Source: Torreya grandis (lineage: Eukaryota; Streptophyta; Pinopsida; Cupressales; Taxaceae). From it: a stretch of 64,000 bases of DNA. Made by a program: the position numbers and the translations under genes. This document shows, piece after piece, positions 49,720-61,477 of this stretch; the stretch's first letter is position 1, and each line of letters begins with the position of its first letter. The notes under the pieces are model-generated. The model had not been told where the DNA came from. It saw only the letters and a program-made list of their open reading frames with translations, and searched no databases. Location of the stretch: positions 7,007,501 through 7,071,500 of the forward strand of contig JARHVA010000021.1 in NCBI GenBank assembly GCA_037957365.1. Direction: 5' to 3'.

Positions 49720-50455
49720 ATGAATCGATCTCCATGTGCAAAAATTGGTTTGCTCAAAGGGCCATGGACTGTCACAGAGGACATTCTGCTCACCAAATAC
49801 ACTGAATACAATGGTCAAGGTGACTGGAGAAATCTCCCACAGAGAGCAGGTATTTTCTTGCTTTTATGTTTCATGGAATTTATACACAACTTTATTGTAA
49901 GTGAATCTCAGTTGTATAAAACGGATGAATCGGATTTTTCTTTTGTTGGCCTTAATTGTATTAAACTTGGGGATTGAAGTTGACCTGAAAATTTTGAGCA
50001 TTTTTGTTGCCATTATTGTTATTGTTATGATATACAGGTCCGAGGCGGTGTGGGAAGAGTTGCAGGTTGCGATGGCTGAACTACTTGAGACCCACTATTA
50101 AACGAGGAAACATCGGTCCTGATGAAGAAGATCTCATTATTCGTCTCCATTACCTTCGTAGAAATCGGTATCAAATATAATTTATACATACAGTGATTAT
50201 CATGATCATCCTCGCACTGATTACTATTATTATTGATTGAAATGGTGGATATAGATTAATGAAGTATTGTTATGCCTGTGCAGGTGGTCATTGATAGCAG
50301 GGCGATTGCCAGGAAGAACAGATAATGAAATAAAGAACTACTGGAACATTCGTCTTAGTAAGAAGATGAGAATGGCAGGCATCGATCCCCACATTCACAA
50401 ACCTCTTGTTCCACACCATTATAATAATATTAATTCTACTGTCCAAGATATCTAA
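49720..50455 (+). CDS. R2R3-MYB transcription factor, ends at early stop
   Basis: Three exons: 49720-49849, 50038-50167 and 50284-50455, with GT-AG introns of 188 and 116 bases at the usual R2R3-MYB positions. The product is 143 residues. R2 (about 13-62) has Trp at 16, 36 and 56. R3 (about 65-111) has Ile69 in place of the first Trp, as is common, and Trp at 88 and 107. The bHLH-partner motif [DE]Lx2[RK]x3Lx6Lx3R is complete (Asp75, Leu76, Arg79, Leu83, Leu90, Arg94). [10 protein letters not shown] (119-128) resembles the motif after R3 in phenylpropanoid/flavonoid MYBs of subgroups 4 and 5. Changes from the usual pattern: SPC-AKIG lacks one Cys, PRRCGK replaces LLRCGK, and LRRNRW replaces LLGNRW. 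The frame stops at TAA 50453-50455, yet the following 540 bases are almost open. It is either a pseudogene or a short MYB with only the DNA-binding domain. Confidence 0.85.
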
Positions 50456-50995
50456 GCTGCACATTTGCATCAAAACATCAATTAAGAAATCATAACTGAT
50501 AGTCCATCCACCAAGGCAGTTAATGCAGGCAGGGAAGCATTACCATCATCCAGTTGCAATGCTGAGAGAATTAGTGCAATTCAGGTTGCAACGGTAATTC
50601 ATCTCCCAGTAGCAACTAGGTACATATCATTTCCGCCTGATCCTTATGACAACGACACCAGTGCTACCATGGGCTATATTTTTGAGGAACCAACTGCTGT
50701 AAATCATAATATGAAGGAGGACACATCATTTTCGAAAACTTCTAGTGCAGGTCTTAAGGAGAGCTCCTTCAAAACTGCGGGTGATGAATACCACCATGAT
50801 ATAATTAATTCGATGCAGCAATGCTACAATGATAGTGAAGAATATAACGGTTTTAATAGTGTGGAGCTACAGAATGTTTTTCAAGAATACTCAGGACTGT
50901 TAGAACGTGATCGCTGCCATGATTTTGCGAGTAGAAAAGTGCAATTGGGTGATTGTGCAGTTCGAGGACAGGGTGACGACGTATTGGAAGGGTAG
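50456..50995 (+). pseudogene. C-terminal half of the MYB, behind stops
   Basis: Continues in the same frame as exon 3 with only one further stop (TAA 50483-50485) before TAG at 50993-50995. Without the two stops the protein would be 323 residues, a normal R2R3-MYB length. The segment is rich in Ser, Asp, Glu and Asn (ATMGYIFEEPTAVNHNMKED; YHHDIINSMQQCYNDSEEY), as expected of an acidic MYB activation region. One base change from CAA (Gln) would explain each TAA. Long conservation of the open frame points to recent inactivation or to bypass of the stops; splicing around them cannot be excluded. Confidence 0.8.
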
Positions 50996-53900
50996 TAACA
51001 TTCAGAATTTTTTAAATTGGTTTCAAACGATGTTGGTTTGGGAATGTGGAAAAGCAATTAGACTGAAAAAGCCTAAAAGAAGAATCTCTATAAAAAAATG
51101 TAGATTAGATTTGTTTTTCTGTTTTCCCAAAATAGGATAATAAGTTTGAGCTATTATTTGGACTAACAAATGTAGTATCCGAATGATAGGAAATCAAAAT
51201 TGTTGTTTTAATGTTTTGAATAACTTTGTAGTGATTAGGGTTCATTTTGTTAAAGATTAAGGTAAAGTAAGAAGATTGGTCTAAATGAATCATGGACTCA
51301 ATTAAACAAGTGATTTGATGTCTGTAAGCGATGATTATTTATGTATCTGATATTTTAATTAGTAATATATATGTTTATAAGTTTCTTAGTTGTATTAGAG
51401 TGTGATTTCTTTCTACCACTTTTTTTTGATTCAAGTATATTATTTGTTTAATTTTGTTGAATAAATTCTACTAGATACTTACAATTTAAAAAATAAAATA
51501 AAAATTATTTTATTCACATTAATTATAATTCTGAGATGGCAAGGCTTGTAAATAGCCTTATAATAATAAGGTTATGTCTATCCAAATTGCAAATAATTTC
51601 AGATAAGGAGACTGGTAAATCTCTAATTGATAACAATGATAGAACCATGTTATGATATGGTAGAGATTGTGTTGAGGAATACAATGAGCCATACAAAAAA
51701 TTGACAACCAATGTGTAAAAAAATATTAATTGTATTTGTATTATAGTACAATTTTTGAATTTTAATTTATATCAATTACATAATTATGCTACACATTATT
51801 AGTTTATAAAATATATATATATTTTTTAAATTATAATTATTTGATAATATGATTAATTTTTAAATATATAATAATAAAAAAATTGATATAAAAATATATA
51901 TGAAAATTTTATAATTATAAATAAAAACAAAAAAACATCTTTATTTAATTATAAAAAACCAAATTTCAAAAATAAAAATTTCTTTAAAAACTTTAATTAT
52001 TTAATAATATAATTATTTTTTAAATGTATAAACAATTATTTATTGAACCAACTACATTCATATTACTAAATAACAAATGTAAGAACAAGTTAATACAAAG
52101 AACTGTTCGTATCATTTTTTTCTTGGTGATAATTTGATTAAAACCAAAAAAAAAAATCATAAAAAAATGCTTTCTTTATAATATTTTTTATAACTTGCAA
52201 TCAACATTTTCTTTGACGTAGCTATATTTCCATACATACCATGAAGCTTTTTTTACTGCAAACAAAATCAATGTATAAAAACAAAAATTAATCTGGTCAA
52301 GATATCTATCTGGAACCTTGTTTTTGTTCTTACGAATACAGTTAAACACCATGAATGTCATTTTTACATTACAAAATCTAGATAAGGTGTAAAGCGTTTT
52401 AAAATCCAACTGTAACTGAAATGATTTCAAAAAATCTTAACTATATTTATGTAATAAACTAAAAAAAATTGTACCCTGCACTGGGTTTGTTAATATATAA
52501 TATTTAATCAATATCATTGTTCATCCTATTTTTTAAGACTTTTAAGTCAATGGAAGGTGCAACTTTGAAGTATTGTATATTTTAATAATAAGTTCTAATG
52601 TTTATGATTTGCACTTTATTCACGTTGTCAATGCATGGCAGTGTGTTTGGATCTGTACAAAGTATTTGATATATCTTCTTGTTCGGGCATATGTTCGAGG
52701 TCTTTGTAAGAAAGAGAAAGTGTAATAGGTTGAAGCAATGTGTATTCTAAACATACATAGTAATTTAGATAATTGGACATGCATTTTCATTATTAATATT
52801 TGGCAATATATATGAAAGTGGGAATATGGTACTTTTCTTCATTGATGTCATAACAAAAATATTATTAAAAATAAATCTGTTTAAATAAATTTGTATATTT
52901 TAACTTTTGTAATGAAGTTTTATTATTATTTATTTTTTAATAATGATTTTCTAAAAATTCATCTTTTATGAATAGGAATAGTCAAATTTAATTTGTTTAT
53001 TAGTTTGTTATTCTATTATCAAGAAATAAAAGAAATTAATATCAACATTTTAATGAGTTATTAAAAATTTATTTCTAAATAAATAAAATTAGAAAGGATA
53101 AGTATTGGTTATCATTTTTTTGTATGGCTCATTGATATGTCAAAACAAAGACCATCATAAACTTTTGCGAAAATTTTCACCATTATGACAGTCAATGAAA
53201 TGTATCATGCAAAAATTTTATATATTCATGAAAATGGTAGAGTTATTATGAAAGTATACAACCTCAATTATTATAGTGTAAAATTTTATTAATATTATTT
53301 TTTATTATAAATGTTAATATAGGATTGGAGGGGCCACATTTAATTTGGAACATAAGTAGGGTTTCTAATCCTTCTATATTCACTATGCCATTTCATTAAT
53401 TATATGCCATCTGGGTTATGATGTAATAGTAAAGAATATATATTCATAGTGAAGTGTCCCATGTTCAAATCCCTTCAACAATTAAAATTAATATAATACT
53501 TATTGAACAAATTGAGTTTAATCTATGCTACTATTTATATTGATTGTTGAAGAAAATTTGAATATATTAAAGATGATGGATGATTGTGTAATATTAGGTT
53601 GATGAAATATAGAATTATATAGTAGAGAACATGTTGGTTGGATGAATAAAAATATATAACAAAGTGCCCAATCAAAGTACGAAAAATATTTTCCTATGAG
53701 TTCACTCTATCTAAGTAAAAGGGAGCAATGTTCTTGCATGCCCATGTATCATGGCTAAGGTAAATTATGCATAGTCCCATTGCCATTTATGTAAAGGCAA
53801 GAGTTCCTTATCCATTTTAGTATTCATATGAGGAACATGTCTTTGTTTCAGGTACAATATTATTAGCCATTAAAATCTTGTTTTAATTGTGATGTATTGA

Positions 53901-54129
53901 AATAAATAAATAAAAATGTTGATCTATTTGTTGCATATAGGTACTAGATTCAACATGTTCAATATGAAAAAAATAAAACCTTACAAGTATTAGGAAACCA
54001 CACTTTACCATAATATGCTTTGTCCTATTATGATAAGCTAGATTCTTGGGCAATTAAATTTCACTATGACTATCATATAATACCTTCATTTTATATTGTT
54101 TTCTTCCAAACTCACCCAATAGGCCCTAT
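50996..54129. other. Downstream intergenic, no gene recognised
   Basis: Very AT-rich. Frames on both strands match nothing known to me. An AATAAA-type signal occurs near 51459 and could serve the MYB transcript. Confidence 0.5.
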
Positions 54130-54643
54130 ATCCAAATTGCCTCCTGACAAGCATGATAGGCAGCCACATATTCTATCTCAGTAGTTGATGTAGCAATAAT
54201 ATTTTGAAGCTTTGACATCCAACTAATATGTTCACCTGCAAATGTAAAATTGTAACTAGATGCTGATCTTATTTTGTTTAGGTCTCCTACAAAATCAAAA
54301 TGAACATATCCATAAATATAATCACTAGATCTATTGTATGTGATGCAATAGTCACTTATGCCTTACAAGTAGTGAAATACCACTTCACTGATGCCCAATG
54401 TTCTTTACCTATATTTTCCATATATCTATTGAAAAATCCAACTGCATGTGAAATGTCCAACCCTGTACATACCATAGCATACATAAAACTTCCTGCTGCA
54501 CTAGCATATGGTACATGAGACATATAATGTTTTTCTTCATCACTACTAGGACATAAACTTGATGAAAGCTTGAAATGGAAAGCAAAAAGGATACTAATTG
54601 GTTTCACATACTTTATACTAAATATGGTTAGTATATTTTCCAA
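54130..54643 (-). pseudogene. Ty1/copia RT end and RNase H fragment
   Basis: On the minus strand the open frame 54643-54356 contains DEEKHYMSHVPYASAAGSFM, YAMVCTGLDISHAVGFFNRY and GKEHWASVKWYF, the well-known end of copia RT. After a frameshift near 54355 the RNase H continues: YGYVHFDFVGDLNKIRSASS, FTFAGEHISWMSKLQNIIAT, TTEIEYVAAYHACQEAIWI, then a stop near 54130. Only this piece is left; no LTR was found next to it. Confidence 0.9.
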
Positions 54644-54774
54644 ATACCTTTGATGTGATAACTATAGATATCCAATTCCTATCGCTATTTTGTTGAAATT
54701 GTCAATCTAAATGATATTTTATGACAATGCACAATCTAGACCAAATCACTAAAACACTTTAAATTATTTGAACT

Positions 54775-55811
54775 TGTAACATATAGGTGTCGATTTGTGA
54801 TAATATATCCTTGAATGAGGAAATACATTTTTTGTGATTATTATCTTTTCTTAAATCATTTTGAGTCAAATTTGGACCACACAAAATGACATCTTGGACC
54901 ACTAAATTCTTCTAATTTGACAGCACACATCACGTGCATGTGTTATTTTGTATCCATAATATCTTAATTGGGGTATTTTCTTGTACACAACTAAAACCTT
55001 CTTTTAATTATACTCTAGTCAAATTATGACTCAGTAAAATGATATTTCCTACCCCATTGATTAAACGTGTAATAGATTTTGAAAGAATTACAGAAAATCA
55101 ATCAAAGCACTTAAGTAAATTAAACCAAATCAAGAGCTTAAGTAAAAATTCCATAAAAGTTGTTGAATATCTAATTATTATAAATTCATCATTCAATTAC
55201 GCATCATCCCATGACATCATCAATGGGGTGGCATCCATAAACCATTAATGGGATAAATATTAGAATTAATCCCTCCCATGCCTCATCAATGCCCCATTAT
55301 TCTAAATATTAATGACATTATTTATTTCTTATCTCTCTAAAATTGAATCAGTCCATGGCCACACATCTTGATCTCAAAGTGGATAGTCATGGCTAATCCT
55401 GAACATTTTCAGAAAGCTATAAATAAGAGGGACAAGACCACCTTTTTTAAGCTTCAATTATAAAAAATTAATATGAGTAAATTTCTATATACAATATTTA
55501 CTTATTCACATCAAATTGAAAAATCTTGTGAGCCAAAGCCATTGGTTCACTAGGAGATGATCGAGGCTCATACTACTCTTCATTGGCAAAGACTTGGAGC
55601 ATCAAATCCATGGAAAAGCATGTTTTTTGACCTCTTATGAGGAAAAATATCTACTTGAAAGGTTTAATTGTATTCGTTTCTTAATTAGCGCTTTAAAGTC
55701 ATTAGAAATGCCCCTTAAGGGAGTAAGCTTGATAAGTTAGGTATTTATGCTTATTTTGGAGATTTGTTAACTAACACATGATCTAACCTTATCTCATAAA
55801 CCTATTCTACA
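54775..55811 (+). repeat. 5' LTR of Tat3
   Basis: Resembles the Tat1 LTRs in order: GGGGTATTTTCTTGTACAC, TAGTCAAATTATGACTCAG, AAGTAAAAATTCC, then GCTATAAATAAGAGG (TATA region near 55420). It begins near TGTAACATATAGGTGTCG and ends CTACA, a length of about 1.04 kb against 1.07 kb for Tat1. More diverged from the Tat1 LTRs than these are from each other. Confidence 0.65.
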
Positions 55812-55814
55812 TTT

Positions 55815-55833
55815 TGGCATGTCCAATGGGACC
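55815..55833 (+). other. Primer binding site of Tat3
   Basis: TGGCATGTCCAATGGGACC lies three bases after the LTR, as in Tat1; both copies then run into a CCA(C/T)A(T/C)AT-type sequence. The tRNA used cannot be assigned. Confidence 0.45.
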
Positions 55834-55954
55834 ATACATCTCACACATCTCTTGATCCTTCTAATTTTGCATTCAGACCCTCTTTTGAGGCTATTTTGCA
55901 CTTATTTTCTCTCATTTTACATTTTTATGATGTCTGGACTAATCAATGAATTTG

Positions 55955-56142
55955 ACCTGTAAAATAGTGAAATTGGCCTAACATAAACAAGAATGCCCTG
56001 TGGAATGGCATAATCAACCTATGCAATAGTGAAATTGATCATGTGAATGGAAAAATCAATTTTTCTATTTTTTGTCTCTGTCCATATGTTTTATAGAGAA
56101 TGGCAAAATCAACCTAGAGATTGGTAAGTTCAACCTTATTGG
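55955..56142 (+). repeat. Tat3 leader array, left part
   Basis: Repeated words AATAGTGAAATTGGCC, AATGGCATAATCAACC, AATAGTGAAATTGATC and AATGGCAAAATCAACC at about 25-35-base spacing. The array is cut by the element at 56143 and seems to resume at 60330. Confidence 0.6.
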
Positions 56143-56572
56143 TTTAGAATATTTATTATTCCATTTATTTATTAAATGGATAATCCCTACACATGTAGCT
56201 TCAGATTGCTTAGGTGATTATTTAGTCTACTGTAGTTAGTTGCCTCTTATCTTAGCTGAGTGGTTGTTACACATTTGTTCTTCAATGGTCTACTCTCATT
56301 AGTTCCATGATTCTAGGTGGAAGTTGCATGTTCTTTTTTATATATAAGGCACCTATTGTAAATTTATTAATCAATCCAGATTTATGTGGAGTATTTATTG
56401 TTTTTCTCTAATGATTTTTCAATATTCTTTCATCGGTGGTTTCAATTACTTTCAATTGTGTGATATGTGATTGCTTGACTCACATGATCACTTCATTATG
56501 GTCATTTGTTGATTCTTGACTTGCATGATCACTTCACCATGGCCATTTGTTAATCCTTTGATCGTAGATGCA
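56143..56572 (+). repeat. 5' LTR of the 4-kb element
   Basis: Starts TTTAGAATATTTATTATTCC (TGTAGAATATT... in the 3' copy) and ends GTAGATGCA. Shared text: ATTATTTAGTCTA, GTTAGTTGCC, TTTATGTGGAGTATTTATT, ATGATCACTTCACCATGGCC. Confidence 0.85.
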
Positions 56573-56581
56573 ACTATTTTA

Positions 56582-56593
56582 TTGTATCAAAGT
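56582..56593 (+). other. Primer binding site relic, tRNA-iMet type
   Basis: TTGTATCAAAGT matches TGGTATCAGAGC at 9 of 12 positions. It lies about ten bases after the LTR, somewhat farther than usual. Confidence 0.5.
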
Positions 56594-59500
56594 GCCAATC
56601 CATGTTTAAAGATTTTTTGGTTTGTTTTTAGTTTTGTTTAAAATTTGAGAGTTTATTTTGTCAAATAGATTTTGCTCCATCCTTTTGGGTCAACATTCAC
56701 TTCGATGTAATGTTTAATATTTGTCAAATTTGGTTCTATGTGGTCGCATTATGTATTAGCATGTAAATTTGTGAGAAGGGATTCCACTACTCTTGGTAAC
56801 CAAAAGACACTAGTGGATTTTTTTTGTTTACCGATTTTAGGGTATTTCTACACTATGAAGGAAGCATGCAGTTTTCTATACAGTCCTTGATCTCCATGGA
56901 TAAATCAATGGCCTGGTTGGGGTGATTTCTACCGATTCAATACCTTCACACCTCATTATCATGTTCATCTCTTTCTAGACCATAATCACAGGTTTTGAAG
57001 GTGATAACAAAAAAAGCTTTGGAAGCATTTGCGTGATGTTAATTATTGTCAAGTGTGCTACCATATTTTATCTTAATAGACCATGAATATGTAGATTTTT
57101 AATGATTATCATCACCTGAGAACATAAAATATGTTGTAAGAGCTGCTTGTTGAACATGAAACTAGTCAAGCTCTGAATCTTCTAGAGGAGGCCATCAAAT
57201 GTTAGCCATTGCTTGACTAATTGATAGGTTGTTTTTTCATTACACTTTGACACTGATATTATGTAATTATTCAACCATCATTGTATTCTATTTGGTTATG
57301 ATATTCATGATGGAGACACTATTTAAAGTTATTTGTACTAGTTATTGTTTGCTTGGTGGTGCAGGTCCCTTTGCCAATGACACCAAATTCAAATCATCCT
57401 AAAGTAGCTTTTGTATCATTATTATTATTAAGTAGTGTTGGTGGTGGGATTTGAAACCTCAGCCTATTATTTGCATTTACAGTTGGAGGAAAAATTGTGA
57501 ATGGGAATGTGAATCAGACTATCCAATAAAAGAATCACTCATTACACTTTCATTCTCCCTAGCCTTGGAACGAACACCTCCCTCCTTACAACGATGATCA
57601 CCCTAATTTATAGACCTGTGACCTCCCATTACATCATTGTACAACTCAAACATAGTGTTTTCTATTTCAGATGGCATAGATCTATAGACCTCTTCTCCAT
57701 AGTACTACCCACCTCCTCTTTTCAAAGTCATAAAGATGTAAACCTAAACTTTTGTTTCCCTAATAGCTATATATTTTATTAAATGAGCCCTAAAACAATT
57801 AAAGCCACTTTTAATTTAAATTGAAATAAATTTCTTTTTGTTCATTAGGATTTTATTTTAATCATCGATGTAATAACTTCTTAAAATGAAGCCATTTTTT
57901 GTTTTACAATGTATATACTCGGGTGTATAAGGACACATTTTTTGTATTTAGTTGTTTTAAGAAGGTCCATAATTCCATGTCAATTTCAGTGAGTGGATAG
58001 AAGCCTATTTTACTCCTTGTTTATTTATACATTTAATTTTTTTTATGTAAATTTAATTAAATAGGCTATTAATGATGGGAAATGTATTTTTCTATAAATT
58101 TTGACTAGTAAGTCAGAATTGAGTGTCATTTTTTTTAAAATTGCATATTTTTCTACCCTTTTTCCATTGGTATACATTTTTTTTTCAAATTCACTAAAGT
58201 TATAAAGTGTGGGTTGCCTATGCTTTGGGACCTACTAGTTTATGCATTTTATTTCATGCACCTATTGCTCACATATGGATGGATTTTTGGTTGTCTGACA
58301 TCCCCATTTTGAGTGTGCATTATCCCTTATCACTCCAACATTGATTTCTCACATGGATGCATTCTTAGTTGTGACTAACATCTCATTTATGAATGTGCAT
58401 CAGGGGTTTATTGTAGTTTGTACTATGAAGTACTGCACTTCTTTAGTGTCTTCTCATAGTCATGATGACTCTATATGAGAGACTCTAGAGGAGGAGATTG
58501 AGTCTACAGCAGTGGTTCTTCTCAAAAAGGCAAATTATGTTTCATTTCATGCTTACATGGAAAACTTACTCACACACAAGAATCATGTTCCATTATTATA
58601 TGGATAGATTCTTGCACCCATTCATTATTTGGTTCAATAAGTGGGCTAATACATGTGACAAGGTTTTTTCCACCCTGTTACTACATGTTTCTATGGATCT
58701 TCATTTTCATGTGGAATATATAGAGCATCCCTACATTGACATCACTCCTCGTCCTCTTATTACCTCTTTTGAGACTATTGTACTTTTTCCTCCTATTTTA
58801 ATTTTTTGTGATGACACATACATGGTGAACAGTGTTCTTTCTTCTATCGAGACTCCACTAAAGGATTTGATTCTGTGAGACATTCATTATCTTATTACAG
58901 ATTTTACATCTTTTCATGTGAAAATTGTTGCTTTTCCAAAGCCTCCATAAACTTTACTAATTTTAGTGAGAGTATACACATTAAGAGTATCAATGACTTA
59001 TATGTTTATGTGGACATTCATCATACAAATTTGAGTTCTTTATTTGTAAACCAGTCTTGAGTTTCAACAGTTGTTTAGCCTTACTCTCATATTTTCATGG
59101 ACATTTCTTTTGTGAATTTTCATGCCACTCTTCTTATTTAGGTGTAATGAGGGTACTTATAAACCCTCATGTTCTCTCCCCTTCATTATATGCTTCATTA
59201 TTGTCATTTTATGCAGTTAGGCTTGTGATTCCTAATTAGACTTTTGCATATTTGAGCACTAGCAAGGAGACTTTTGAGCATTTTCCAAAGATGTACATCA
59301 TGATTCCTATCTATATTCCACTTGAATAGGAATTCAACAACTTGATAGCTTGAGGTTTGTTTCTTCTAAAAGGAAGAGAAAACATTTCTTATAAATGGAT
59401 CTACTACAACATTTACCATGCAAATTTTTGCACTTACCTTCTCTCTTCTCTTTATGGAGGAACACATCATATTTTGTAGGATACTGAGATCATTGCTATA

Positions 59501-59776
59501 TACTTGGTTACATCAGGGCTCATTATTAGTACCCAATTTTATATCTCACCTAAGTTATGCTTAAGCGGGGGTGGGGGGATGTTGGAGTGGGGATTTCTAT
59601 TCCTACCTTCTCTTCTTTGTCTTTATTTTTGAGGGAGTTTTTTTTTCCAGTGGGTTTTCTCCTTTTACTCCAATTTTTGAGAGTTACATTATATATGGGT
59701 ACCTCATCAGAGCTTGTTGTTGGAACTTATTTTTTTCTTTTCTGCCTATCTAATATATGCTTAAAGTGGGTTTTGA
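56594..59776 (+). other. Interior of the 4-kb element
   Basis: The longest frame is 58498-58878 (126 codons, rich in Phe, His, Ile and Leu), followed in nearby frames by 58875-59060 and 59057-59239. I recognise no family. Purine-rich AAGCGGGGGTGGGGGGATG at 59562-59580 looks like a polypurine tract but lies 200 bases before the LTR. AAAGTGGG near 59763 is the nearer candidate. Confidence 0.45.
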
Positions 59777-60207
59777 TGTAGAATATTTATTATTCCATTT
59801 ATTTATTAAATGGATAATCTCTACACATGTAGCTTCAACTTGCATAGGTGATTATTTAGTCTATGGTAGTTAGTTGCCACTTGTCTTAGCTACGTGGTTG
59901 TTACATATTTGTTCTCCACTAGTCTATTATCAGTCAACTCCATGATTTTAGGTGGAAGTTAAATTTTCTTTCTCCTATCTAAGACACCTATTATAAATCT
60001 ATTAATAAATCCATATTTATGTGGAGTATTTATTATTTTTCTCTAATGCTTTTGTAATATTATTTCATCAGTGGTTTCAATTGCTTTTATCTATGTGATG
60101 TGTGTTTGCTTGACTCGCATTATCACATCACCATTACCATTCATTTATGCTTGAATTGCATGATCACTTCACCATGGCCATTCATTGATCTATTAATCTT
60201 GGTTTCA
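59777..60207 (+). repeat. 3' LTR of the 4-kb element
   Basis: Starts TGTAGAATATTTATTATTCC and ends GGTTTCA. Aligns along its length with 56143-56572. Confidence 0.85.
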
Positions 60208-61120
60208 TCTCTTTCAAACATGTGGAATGATGGGTTTTCCAATAGAATAGTGAGATTATCTTGGACCAAAAACCTACAAGTAAATTTTGTGTTAATTTTA
60301 TTTTATTTTATTTTTATTGTTTTAGTGAGATAGCCCTACACATTGGTGAAAATACCCTACTAATTAGTGATATCACCATGTAATTAGTGGAATCACAAAT
60401 GTTGTCTTTTCTATCTCTATCTTTTAGTGGAATCATCCTGAAATATAGTATAATCACATTGTTAAATAGTGAAAACACTCAACATAACAACATAATTGAC
60501 ATGTGTTGAAAAATAGAGAACTAAAAATAGTAAGTTACATACTTTTTTGATAATTATACACCCCCATTTTGACTTATAATACTCTATTTTTAGGCTTTAA
60601 GATACTTAGTTTCAATTTTGTAATAATAAAAAGAAATTTTCACTTCATATCTCATTTGGTGTTGTAAAATGAACTCAAAATTTAGTTAAGTGCTCATAAT
60701 AGCTTTTTATTTTTTATTTTTATTGTGTGTTTGTTTCAAAAAACAAGTTTAGCATGTATGTTCTCGCTCGGTCCCCTTTAGAGAAATTGGGTGATCCAAA
60801 AAGGCTTCACTTATTACTTTTTATCACTTTTTTAAAGAATGAAAGGAAAGTTTTTGAGGCCTTTTCCAAAATTTGAGTGAATTGGGTGATATCAAAATAA
60901 CCCTAAAGTCCTATAATTTTTATTCTTGGCATCTTGGCTTGTGGACAGGATTTCATAACCTCCCCATGGGTTATATAGAGAAATGTTGACCCAGATATTC
61001 ATCTTCCAACATCATTTCAAACTCATTCCATGGTATGGGTACTTAAATTGAGGTTGTGTTTCTAGGATGCTTGTTTGAGAGGTTAAACAAGATCCATTAT
61101 TAAGAGACTACCTTAGAATG
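60208..61120 (+). other. Tat3 leader, right part, truncated
   Basis: The short-motif array continues at 60330-60490 (ATTAGTGATATCACC, ATTAGTGGAATCAC, TTAGTGGAATCATCC). Near 60785 and 60875 (AAATTGGGTGATCC, GAATTGGGTGATAT) the sequence resembles the Tat1 leader near 15645. It is cut off at 61121 by the copia element. Confidence 0.5.
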
Positions 61121-61217
61121 TGTTAGGTTGTGAAGCTAAAAGCTTCACTAGGATGTGAACAGGAGGAGTTATGGAGGATGTAGAGTTGCGAAGAGTTGCA
61201 GAATGAGTTGCAGGGCA

Positions 61218-61322
61218 ACCGATGTCAGTCTGATTAGCCGATGTTGGTCACAGAGTAGTGAAGAAGCAACTAACATCGGTTACCAGTCGGCCGACATCGG
61301 TCATGGAGGAGCCGACGTCGGC
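61218..61322 (+). repeat. CCGACATCGG palindrome array in the LTR
   Basis: Five variants of (A/G)CCGA(C/T)(A/G)TCGG(T/C) about 20-35 bases apart: CCGATGTCAG, CCGATGTTGG, AACATCGGTT, CCGACATCGG (61291-61300) and CCGACGTCGG (61312-61321). The last is a perfect 10-bp palindrome. They lie in the U3 part, upstream of the TATA box. Confidence 0.85.
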
Positions 61323-61469
61323 AACCTATGTGTGAACATGTAGTTTGCATGCAGATTCCAGAGAGTCTATTTTTGAACTGAGTGTTTGCATGTAAAGGCT
61401 AATTATAGTCTTGAGTTGCATGTCTAATTATTGTAATTAAGATAGTCTAATTATTGTAAGCATGAGATG

Positions 61470-61477
61470 TATATAAT
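61470..61477 (+). promoter_or_regulatory. TATA box of the copia LTR
   Basis: TATATAAT in the context GATGTATATAATAGAC, 350 bases into the LTR and 150 bases after the palindrome array. Confidence 0.6.

Larger units (their letters stand above)
56143..60207 (+). mobile_element. 4-kb LTR element nested in Tat3
   Basis: LTRs of 430 and 431 bases (56143-56572 and 59777-60207), a primer-site relic near 56582 and a purine-rich stretch before the 3' LTR. The 3.2-kb interior has several medium open frames but no recognised gag or pol domain, so it is probably non-autonomous or too decayed to read. No target duplication was found. It interrupts the short-motif array of the Tat3 leader, so it is younger than Tat3. 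Confidence 0.75.

Noticed and set aside
49901..50101. ORF through MYB intron 1 and exon 2 (plus)
   Set aside because: It is in a different frame from the conserved MYB sequence; the spliced frame explains the region.
54300..54518. Plus-strand ORF over the copia fragment
   Set aside because: Shadow of the minus-strand copia RT, where the family motifs are unmistakable.
61155..61343. ORF inside the copia LTR
   Set aside because: It lies upstream of the LTR TATA box and covers the palindrome array; no family match.
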